DNA of 11,044 nucleotides. Origin: Nitrospira sp. GTDB taxonomy: Bacteria; UBA9089; CG2-30-40-21; SBAY01. The notes beneath the pieces were generated by a model, which saw nothing but the letters and a program-made list of their open reading frames with translations, did no database searches and was not told the origin of the DNA. Position numbers and translations under genes: made by a program. Shown here one piece after another: positions 7,501-11,044 of this stretch. The DNA is taken from contig SBAY01000093.1 of the NCBI GenBank assembly GCA_005239945.1, positions 1-11,044 of the forward strand, read 5' to 3'. Each line of letters starts with the position of its first letter. The first letter of the stretch is position 1.

Positions 7501-10004
7501 GTGATAGTTACCAGAACCGTATGTGTGCCTTCAGCAAGTGGTGAACCATCCCAAGTAAAGCTGATATTCGATGTCCCGACGGTGTGTGTTCCTGTTGATT
7601 CCCCCACACCACCAGGTATTTGCCCATCAACTAAGATAGAATATGTCCATGAACCATGGACATCACCTGCAGAAAATGAGATAGTTGTATCAGGATAAAT
7701 GCCCTCTGGTGAAAAGATGTCTCGGGAGACAGATATTGCCGATGACCAGGGATTAGTTTTATCTATCGTGGCAGATAAAGTCGTCGTCACTGTATTTCCT
7801 ACAAAATCTGTAACTAAAATAGTAATGAGGTGTGTTCCTTGACCAAGTAGAAGTTCACCACTTTCAGTTTGCACCTTACCATTCCAATCAAATACTACCT
7901 GATATGTTGTTGACCTAGTACCAACAGGTGTTCCCGAACCACATAAAGTTCTTGTTCCACTCAGTAAAATATACGACCAGGTGCCGTAGGTATCACTACC
8001 AGTAAAGGTAATTGTAGTTGTGCCCTCAGGTGCTGGTGGAGAGAAATAATCATCAGACAAACCAGTATTCTCTATCACCGGGTCCGTCATATCAATGATA
8101 ACCTGCGTTGTCTCTGTGTTAGAATTCTGGGCTAAATCTGTTATAACTACGGTTATAGTATGTGTCCCATCTGAAAGTATATCACCACCATTATCCTTCC
8201 CGTTCCAATCAAATAATACGGTAGTAGAACCTTTACATGTCCCGGATGAACCTGCTCCAGAGGGAATAAGTCCATCTATAGTAATGGCATAAGTCCAGGT
8301 GCCATTTGGGACATCATCGTAGGCGGTAAAACTTACCGTGGTAGTTCCTGGGGCTAATAATGGAGAAAAAATACCCTTTGAGACCGCGGGAGATTGAACA
8401 AATATTGGAGTAACATATTCCGCCGTAATAGTAAAGGTTTCCTGTATAGTGCCCTGACTTAAGTTAGCGGTTATCATTGCCTTTTGTCCATTACCCAAAT
8501 TTAGCTGGTCAATATTGAACTTACCACTATAAATACCATCGCCATCACGCCAATCATTTTCAAGTCCGTCATCTCGAACAGTTACTGTAATACTTGCCTT
8601 TGGCTCACTAAGTTTCTCTATAATAATATTTACCAAGCCAACTACTTTACTTGTTGTTGTCCCATCTTTAACGGTAACATATATATCTGCTCCTTGTTTA
8701 AACACTGGTTCAGCAGGTATTTGGGAAACCATATTATCATAACTACGATATACGGTTATTTCATCCGCTTGAGTATCAATTGGAGGCGGTGTAGAAAAAA
8801 CTGCACAAATCTCATTTTGATTTTCAAGTAAAATATCATGTATATTTACATCCCATGTATTATATATCCTAATATAATGTTCATACGGAGGGGGAGTATT
8901 TTCATAAGTGTATCCCCATGCGAAAACAAAATGCGAGGAATATGGCTTTGGATTATCATCACCAAAACCCAATATAAAGGCGCGATTATCATCGATTTCT
9001 GCTTTAAATTTGTTAAAATATTGCATAGGTGGACCATCTGGTATAGGAAAAGATTTAAACCAATATCCATGCATTTTCCCCACAGTATCGATTGCATTAG
9101 CTAAATCAGGTGGAGTAACCCCATAATCTGTAGTGGTACCTCCGTTATTACGAAGTCCAATATCATCAGCGAGATGGTCAACTAATCCTCGTGGGCAAAA
9201 AGCAGTAGCTGTCTGTGTTCCAGGAAAGAACCAGATAAATGCTCCTGGTTGATGATAAACGATAGAAAAAGCACCACCCCACGGAGAAGTACTTGTCCCA
9301 TAATAATTAAGTAACATTCCCGCAGATGAAGGTCCACAACCTCGATACCAGGTATACGCCTCTACTCCTGGGAGGATCTTGGATTGTATTGCACGATGAG
9401 GTGCTTTTGAAATTACCCTTTCCCAGATTTTCTCTGATTGAGATTTTTGCTCTCTGATCCTCTTCTCAAGCATAATCTGCATTCGGGCTAAATTCTCTTT
9501 GGTATAAATCATCCCTGATTTTAGTCCAACGGTGATAGTTTCATCAGTTCCTTCTACTTGAAAACTAACTAAATAATCTATACCTCCTAAATATAAAAAC
9601 TTATGGTTACCTAATTTGCCTGAGGTAGCATTAGAGGCGATTTCCCTGCATCTATTTAGCATATTAGAAGGTAAATCTGGACCTATAGCATATTCGATGA
9701 TAGGAAAGTAATCTTGCCTGGCACTCATAGCAATATAGCCTAAAGTTTTTCCCTCTTCGACCACACCAAATATATATGCAGATGGCTGATTTTTAAGGTC
9801 ATAATAAACAGTTACCGGACCAAGTTCTCCCTGTTTCCACTCTGGATAGCGGGAAACTTTACCTCTGGCTACCTCCCTACATTTATCCAGGGTTATATTC
9901 ATCTTGGCTAAGGCATCATTAAGCCCAATAAAACCCGAAAACAATAAAGATATTAACCCACATATAACGGTTTTTTTAAATCCTTTTAAAATCTTTTCCT
10001 TCAA
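1530..10004 (-). CDS. Giant secreted C39-like cysteine protease with Ig-like stalk and C-terminal sorting-type domain
   Basis: This 2824-residue multidomain secreted protein starts at a TTG, with AAAGGAGGAG (minus, 10011-10020) in place and a complete signal peptide (residues 1-33, DALA^K) behind it; the next in-frame ATG (residue 35) would lose that peptide. Order: about 35-200, a region resembling a protease propeptide; 205-405, a papain-fold C39-like peptidase with GCGPSSAGMLLNYYG (Cys223), SHFVFAWGY (His358) and YNTWD (Asn382); 406-535, a linker domain with DDG...DGIYSG; 538-1387, eight Ig-like repeats; 1388-1605, an Ig-like domain apparently interrupted by an insertion; 1606-1850, another DDG...DGIY domain; 1850-1955, a FlgD-type Ig domain (YWDGKDENGDWVTDGNY); 1956-2195, unassigned; 2196-2427, two Ig-like domains; 2428-2718, a tandem pair of unassigned domains; 2726-2824, a YPNP...IYTIMGDLVW...SGLYIYRI domain like FlgD-type/type IX sorting ends. 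It probably acts at the cell surface on proteins or peptides; the substrate is unknown. The stop is TAG. The frame has no internal stop. An adhesin with an inactive protease domain is the main alternative. Confidence 0.93.
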   Translation of the reverse strand: MKEKILKGFKKTVICGLISLLFSGFIGLNDALAKMNITLDKCREVARGKVSRYPEWKQGELGPVTVYYDLKNQPSAYIFGVVEEGKTLGYIAMSARQDYFPIIEYAIGPDLPSNMLNRCREIASNATSGKLGNHKFLYLGGIDYLVSFQVEGTDETITVGLKSGMIYTKENLARMQIMLEKRIREQKSQSEKIWERVISKAPHRAIQSKILPGVEAYTWYRGCGPSSAGMLLNYYGTSTSPWGGAFSIVYHQPGAFIWFFPGTQTATAFCPRGLVDHLADDIGLRNNGGTTTDYGVTPPDLANAIDTVGKMHGYWFKSFPIPDGPPMQYFNKFKAEIDDNRAFILGFGDDNPKPYSSHFVFAWGYTYENTPPPYEHYIRIYNTWDVNIHDILLENQNEICAVFSTPPPIDTQADEITVYRSYDNMVSQIPAEPVFKQGADIYVTVKDGTTTSKVVGLVNIIIEKLSEPKASITVTVRDDGLENDWRDGDGIYSGKFNIDQLNLGNGQKAMITANLSQGTIQETFTITAEYVTPIFVQSPAVSKGIFSPLLAPGTTTVSFTAYDDVPNGTWTYAITIDGLIPSGAGSSGTCKGSTTVLFDWNGKDNGGDILSDGTHTITVVITDLAQNSNTETTQVIIDMTDPVIENTGLSDDYFSPPAPEGTTTITFTGSDTYGTWSYILLSGTRTLCGSGTPVGTRSTTYQVVFDWNGKVQTESGELLLGQGTHLITILVTDFVGNTVTTTLSATIDKTNPWSSAISVSRDIFSPEGIYPDTTISFSAGDVHGSWTYSILVDGQIPGGVGESTGTHTVGTSNISFTWDGSPLAEGTHTVLVTITDFAGNAVSTSTTVIIDTTKPDISNLYASSYYFSPARATVTITFTGFDERGTWSYELKVDGYTPGGGTATGTGFESQTITFVWDGTPVSEGLHTFAVNLTDLAGNTKTASIFITTDNTPPTIGSLTASEYYFSPGASPDVKDTTNINFTGNDALSPWTYSLLLGTRTLDGIGIPSGTQTGAAAITFIWNGNVMSTPLPSGKYDISVVLSDITGNTRTQIISITIDNTPPVIVTELSSTSYYFSPVNGLGTPTFSFEGDEDNSTWYYEWLIGGKSPQGTSTGTSTGLTMIEFTWNGRDNLGNRYAEGTYLVLVTLTDQAGNTNTTTTQITIDDTAPRFISPLEVIPTKYSYNSSIMATATITFTASDKGGGTWSYTITVDDKQPGGTGFSTATTKGTQTVVFYWNGRDKDGFEFADGPHTVKVTLKDMLGNSKVETVSVELESTPPTIYTYDVSSYFFSPIGDKGTTTTIQFSANDNSNKWFYKLRIGTRTPAGWGDPTEGARQGLQAIAFTWNGRWINNGTETLCEDGIYTFTIKVYDEMSNATTTDLYITIDTTPPQIFAVEAVGADTLGTKCLGERILFELKADEEGEAAVLLGTTTLQSAEEVKSGAEYIRLDSGWNQFDTGPVVGGWVEIIAVKVNPGTVTSWKFKIGDYVTVKGLYDAINTAIAGIGTFTYSTTTDRFRLSCQPDYRMIVHDYDVEAFHQPFFSSAKIPVGYVPLPDYRGNGVYKGYFEVPKMDVASRFDVCGYFMDLAGNWAVNNGTSSHSIQIDGTKPMPVGNSIIIGLRTEPPAGTTIFNTNQTKVTFSMIVVEKYDEPFDIIGITRGTSSATINVNLKLDRHIGPGDSVIVWNDYIRDSDNKIWNDHSRVWLVQLQATNSITISYDSPYFGAAISGTDTVDSLLKTSHLHIMTGTFTSGGMASVDLGIFHTGIILYDDGDNNQHSDKLQNDGIYTRRYDIPNGVDVKNIPIIGHYVAQNNDRVLNDGYPFNDKDSLPFYYPDNDLDFFNNIYASIDTIRPVINLLGVNPLLFNPLKDKRIEIKYRLMQSIVADVRIVIKQGSNEIKDLGIHQANQGDNVLYWDGKDENGDWVTDGNYRYYIFATDEAGNTTEDEVYGDIKVTTLEVKIDELVIDVSMPTPVEDKVIVDHLSVTIKSSINADPSQLQNLGFDLSPDREYNLRSTAKPYALFKITVHNAVGDLLFEIGPDLNGSVDSDPHLESDDLPNYYIRPEYRIPPEGTNTILTYSLQFGELPECGDHDAGNDWDTLIAFDRKDIEDEFCKDYTAEFNGTLKNIELGEGTYYIKVFTKLVAGEWVWAGDWERDTGNNPIGERWHYEPDYGHYGLISNIREQRFELRVIPNDEVDHIAPEILESFPANNEIVDPGEVESGDNNMENVVWVRVKDDDNGQGVDFTNSKITLKDANGEDVAGEPSNNGMDKLYWIIDEVKFPEGLTKPGEYSIDIKVMDKAANSKYETRKFIVPDNTPPRIGDTSPFDQKVIGEFDTMPMEFTAVIDERDTGASGIDWDKSKIILLKGIEEIQITREKPSTITDTVNYGTIRYSISSLSAGTYTMQVEAWDTKNNGDTKVITFYVTSEGYIYVKLGPLTYLSIPPMTWATCTTTGSGTLVGSNTITIGTTTDTPPGHTNLEVIEPTIEFLFNGIQGRIVFDKPVKLMMHYTENNVIDLQALNLTESDLSIYESDGSAWTKKVTSQVEGQNNLVWLNIDKGTELQDKYAIMYTTPGDIVITFSTQEKGKRAELRITRGTTLPGNKPILDNTITMRQATDPGKHKDELGLEAITPMIEFLVDTVPQNLSFSGTVSLWLYYQDTDYPVGTDENKDLKPYGWDVAGANWSSPLSVSGSNPTGNWILLKPTYLRQIVAIMYPMAVVTPTLESFKDSIRAYPNPAKSGRVTFRYNLSQNTRITIKIYTIMGDLVWESSYNDTAGPGITHDWGCVNKAGKKIASGLYIYRITADDGSQEVTVTKKLIVVQ
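1533..1829 (-). other. C-terminal FlgD-like / type IX sorting-type domain
   Basis: Residues 2726-2824 of the giant protein. The signature is RAYPNPAKSG, then FRYNLS, then IKIYTIMGDLVW, a W-G-NKAGKKIASGLYIYRI segment, and a short VTKKLIVVQ end. This is the pattern of FlgD-like Ig domains at the C-termini of secreted proteins, and closely resembles type A sorting domains of type IX substrates (YPNP start, final Lys-rich strand). Whether it is cleaved and recognised by a type IX machine here is inference; no other secretion component except a PorV-like protein is in the window. Confidence 0.7.
1851..2723 (-). repeat. Tandem duplication of a ~147-residue domain in the giant protein
   Basis: Residues about 2428-2575 and 2576-2718 align by eye as two divergent copies. 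Shared landmarks in order are: an opening beta-strand (YIYVKLG / DIVITFS); TxTGSGTLVGSNTITI against RGTTLPGNKPILDNTITM; a Pro-x-IEFL strand (EPTIEFLFNG / TPMIEFLVDT); F-x-x-x-V-x-L followed by a Tyr-rich strand (KLMMHYTEN / SLWLYYQDT); DLSIYESDGSAW against DLKPYGWDVAGANW; and a final AIMY. The layout resembles ZU5-like surface-protein modules, but I cannot confirm a family. Confidence 0.6.
5844..8393 (-). repeat. Eight tandem Ig-like repeats of ~100-110 residues
   Basis: Residues 538-1387 of the giant protein. Each unit carries the same signposts: a boundary like IDNTPPxI; an FSP motif about 14-18 residues later (seven of eight units; the unit at 1166-1275 has YSYNSS instead); T-x-x-F-x-x-x-D; a WxY strand; a Gly/Thr-rich turn (often GTRT or PGG); F-x-WNG or F-x-WDG; a G-x-H/Y-T strand; and D-x-x-GN-x. 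Approximate unit starts are residues 538, 639, 749, 852, 950, 1060, 1166 and 1276. These are FlgD/Big-type beta-sandwich folds that probably form a stalk holding the protease away from the cell. The copies are divergent in DNA as well as protein, so the array is old and not recently expanded. Confidence 0.85.
8790..9392 (-). other. C39-like papain-fold peptidase domain
   Basis: Residues about 205-405 of the giant protein. The segment LPGVEAYTWYRGCGPSSAGM holds the likely nucleophile Cys223 (codon at 9336-9338) at the start of a helix. SSHFVFAWGY holds His358 (8931-8933) and IRIYNTWD holds Asn382 (8859-8861), giving the Cys-His-Asn order and spacing of papain-fold enzymes such as the C39-like and C10 families. 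The oxyanion-hole Gln usually found several residues before the Cys is not obvious; aromatic residues (Trp219, Tyr220) occupy that stretch. Upstream residues 75-110 (AYIFGVVEEGKTLGYIAMSA...) resemble the Spi-type propeptide of C10 proteases, a weaker call. Confidence 0.75.
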
Positions 10005-10010
10005 TCTAAT

Positions 10011-10020
10011 CTCCTCCTTT
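10011..10020 (-). promoter_or_regulatory. Ribosome binding site fixing the TTG start of the giant gene
   Basis: AAAGGAGGAG on the minus strand is a near-perfect Shine-Dalgarno sequence located a few bases before TTG at 10002-10004. It decides the start: the TTG gives a full signal peptide, and no in-frame ATG or GTG lies between this site and the hydrophobic segment. Confidence 0.75.
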
Positions 10021-10027
10021 AAAATAA

Positions 10028-10504
10028 TTACAGCAGACCTGCTGTTTGCATTGCCTCTTTAAACCGTGGTTCTTTTCTGGCATAAATATTTAATGCTTCC
10101 AGTAGTTTATCTACTGTCTTTTCTTTTTGCTTTAACTCTTCCATTTGTTTTACCGCAGGGGCTAATGTCGTTCGGCGGTCCCAGAGGATAAATCCTACCA
10201 GGGTAAACATTCCGGCTAAAAGCACATAAAAAAATCCCAGTAAATCATTCATTCTCCGGCTAAGATTATTATCAAGGTCATCTATTCTTGTGCCAAGTTT
10301 ATTATCAAGATCATTTATTCTTATACTCAATTTATTGTCTAAATCATCTATTCGTTTGTTTGTATAGTTTTGTCCTTCTTTTAATACAGATATATCCTGT
10401 TCAATCTTATTTAACTTTTCCATAATTTCATCTTGCGCAAAAGAAGTAATCGGTAAAAATATAAGTATTAAACTCAATATTAATAATTTCTTCATCCTGC
10501 TCAC
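10028..10504 (-). CDS. Signal-peptide, coiled-coil, single-TM protein with WDRRT motif
   Basis: This 158-residue protein starts at GTG (10502-10504) with a weak upstream AGGA; an ATG at codon 4 (10493-10495) is an alternative but has no spaced ribosome binding site. Residues 1-23 form a signal peptide (SFA^QDE). Residues 25-87 form a coiled coil that includes three 11-residue repeats (RIDDLDNKLSI and variants) plus a partial fourth. Residues 88-107 form a membrane helix, followed directly by WDRRTTLAPAV and a Lys/Glu-rich helical tail ending KEPRFKEAMQTAGLL. The topology is a periplasmic coiled coil with a cytoplasmic tail. I have the impression that proteins with a WDRRTxLAP motif after the TM recur in uncultured and thermophilic bacteria, but I know no function. 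It ends 23 nt before the TTG of the giant protease gene, so the two are probably co-transcribed. Its close paralogue lies immediately upstream. Confidence 0.85.
   Translation of the reverse strand: MSRMKKLLILSLILIFLPITSFAQDEIMEKLNKIEQDISVLKEGQNYTNKRIDDLDNKLSIRINDLDNKLGTRIDDLDNNLSRRMNDLLGFFYVLLAGMFTLVGFILWDRRTTLAPAVKQMEELKQKEKTVDKLLEALNIYARKEPRFKEAMQTAGLL
10029..10080. repeat. 52-bp exact direct repeat, copy 1, with stop-codon hairpin
   Basis: This copy matches 10515-10566 base for base. It encodes the C-terminal end of the coiled-coil gene, up to and including part of its stop codon. It contains a near-perfect palindrome at 10030-10045, ACAGCAG-AC-CTGCTGT, so the mRNA could form a short hairpin right at the stop codon. 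Confidence 0.9.
10241..10354 (-). repeat. 33-bp tandem repeat (~3.5 copies) coding 11-residue coiled-coil units
   Basis: Units at 10322-10354, 10289-10321 and 10256-10288, plus a partial at 10241-10255, encode RIDDLDNKLSI, RINDLDNKLGT, RIDDLDNNLSR and RMNDL. The units are still clearly similar at DNA level. An 11-residue (hendecad) period suits a slightly right-twisted coiled coil and lets the rod lengthen in frame by unequal recombination. The upstream paralogue has only one comparable unit (RIEDLQN). Confidence 0.85.
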
Positions 10505-10513
10505 TTTATCATC

Positions 10514-10936
10514 CTACAGCAGACCTGCTGTTTGCATTGCCTCTTTAAACCGTGGTTCTTTTCTGGTATAGACCTTTAATACTTCTCATACTTTCTCAAC
10601 TGCCTTTTCTTTTTGGCTTAATTCTTCTATCCTTTTTACCGCTGGTGCCAATGCTGTCCTCCTATCCCAGATGACAAATCCAACTACGGCAAACATCCCA
10701 CTAAACAATATAGCAAATCCGGTAAGCATTATATTTTGTAAATCCTCTATTCGTTTATTTATATAATTTTGTCCTTCTTTTAAAACAGCTATCTCAGTTT
10801 TAATTTTTCCTATATCTTTTTTAATTTTCCCCATCTCAATTATAATCTTATCTAATTTATCTGCATTGTCTTGAGAAAAGACACTATTGGGAAGTAGTAT
10901 AAATAACCCCAAAATTGGAATTAATAGTTTTTTTAT
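10514..10936 (-). pseudogene. Decayed paralogue of the coiled-coil/WDRRT protein
   Basis: The reading frame matches the intact neighbour from the signal peptide (KKLLIPILGLFILLPNSVFSQ) through a coiled coil (KIKKDIGKIKTEI, KEGQNYINKRIEDL), a membrane helix and WDRRTALAPAVKR. It has two lesions. First, where the neighbour has GTG-AGC-AGG-ATG, this copy has TAC-ATT-AGG-ATA, so no ATG, GTG or TTG remains; a good GAGAGGT (minus, 10945-10951) sits 8 nt before the ATA. Second, a TGA at 10586-10588 stops the frame where the neighbour has Leu, yet the next 23 codons still read EVLKVYTRKEPRFKEAMQTA and end at the homologous stop, TAG at 10514-10516. TGA recoding is unlikely because the 2824-codon gene nearby has none in frame. 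If initiated from the ATG at 11042-11044 or from ATA/ATT, a truncated membrane protein lacking only the C-terminal tail could still be made. Confidence 0.7.
10515..10566. repeat. 52-bp exact direct repeat, copy 2
   Basis: Identical to 10029-10080 and occupying the same place at the 3' end of the decayed paralogue, including the palindrome (10516-10531). The two gene copies are much more diverged just beyond this block, so the identity points to recent gene conversion or recombination at the ends. Confidence 0.9.
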
Positions 10937-11044
10937 CCTAATGTACCTCTCGTATAATATGTTATATTGATGTTTATAATTGAGTAATATAGATAACTGT
11001 GTAATGGTATGGCTGGTGGAAGATGGGATGGAGCGTAGCGACAT
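10937..11044 (-). promoter_or_regulatory. AT-rich leader of the gene run
   Basis: The open frame continues upstream to an ATG at the window edge (11042-11044), but the implied residues (MSLRSIPSSTSHTITQLS...) precede a signal peptide and look non-coding. The minus strand reads as AT-rich leader with a TATTAT hexamer (10954-10959) and the GAGAGGT ribosome binding site (10945-10951). The hexamer lies too close to that site for a standard promoter and leader and has no good -35 match, so the true promoter is probably further upstream or outside the window. Confidence 0.3.

Noticed and set aside
5844..8393. CRISPR array or short satellite repeat
   Set aside because: The periodicity is about 300-330 bp, in frame, and divergent in DNA, i.e. 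protein domain repeats. There are no short identical repeats with unique spacers.
8846..9097. Minus-strand 83-codon frame overlapping the protease domain in another frame
   Set aside because: It overlaps the catalytic Cys-His-Asn region of the giant gene, which is clearly coding; no ribosome binding site or domain supports it.
422..9126. Scattered plus-strand open frames of about 60-92 codons inside the PorV-like and giant genes
   Set aside because: They lie antisense to long, well-supported genes, have no consistent start signals or recognisable domains, and are explained by the repetitive Thr/Gly codon use on the other strand.
10586..10588. TGA read as a sense codon (alternative genetic code)
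   Set aside because: The 2824-codon gene and the other genes contain no in-frame TGA and use TGG for Trp, so genome-wide reassignment is unlikely. A local nonsense mutation is simpler.
10954..10959. TATTAT as the promoter -10 of the gene run
   Set aside because: The predicted transcription start would fall in or beside the ribosome binding site, and no reasonable -35 lies 16-18 bp upstream.
10586..11044. Treating the open frame from the ATG at the window edge as a normal 152-residue gene
   Set aside because: The first ~36 residues precede a signal peptide that aligns with the start of the intact paralogue, and the frame stops early relative to the paralogue. It is better described as a decayed copy.

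Overview
The window is AT-rich (about 27-43% G+C in the few lines I counted by hand). Every gene I can support lies on the minus strand, so transcription runs from the high-coordinate end to the low end. The proteins suggest a diderm bacterium: there is an outer-membrane beta-barrel protein of the PorV/PorQ type, a very large secreted protein with tandem Ig-like repeats and a C-terminal YPNP / FlgD-like sorting-type domain, and small signal-peptide coiled-coil membrane proteins. This mix is common in uncultured candidate phyla and in relatives of the Bacteroidetes/FCB group. I cannot name the organism from sequence alone.

Layout in transcription order. (1) 11044-10514: leader, then a decayed copy of a coiled-coil/one-TM protein that has lost a normal start codon and carries an in-frame TGA. 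(2) 10504-10028: an intact paralogue with 33-bp tandem repeats encoding an 11-residue coiled-coil unit; its last 52 bp are identical to the end of the decayed copy. (3) 10004-1530: a 2824-residue secreted protein. It has a signal peptide, a possible propeptide, a papain-fold C39-like cysteine protease domain (Cys223/His358/Asn382), eight Ig-like repeats of about 100-110 residues, an apparently interrupted Ig domain, more Ig/FlgD-like modules, a tandem pair of about 147-residue domains and a C-terminal sorting-type domain. (4) 1476-1291: a 61-residue protein with two membrane segments. (5) 1286-1179: a 35-residue single-TM protein whose ribosome binding site overlaps the end of gene 4. (6) 1047-103: a PorV/PorQ-like outer-membrane protein with a strong ribosome binding site. 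Genes 1-5 are tightly spaced and look co-transcribed. Gene 6 follows a 131-bp gap containing repeat-like sequence.

The working interpretation is an envelope/surface module. A giant Ig-stalked protease is exported by Sec and may cross or be anchored at the outer membrane through its C-terminal domain with help from a PorV-like partner, as in type IX secretion. The membrane and coiled-coil proteins made alongside it have no known function that I recognise. The protease-PorV partnership is inference from domain type and adjacency. The domain architecture, the decayed paralogue and the small ORF are read directly from the sequence.
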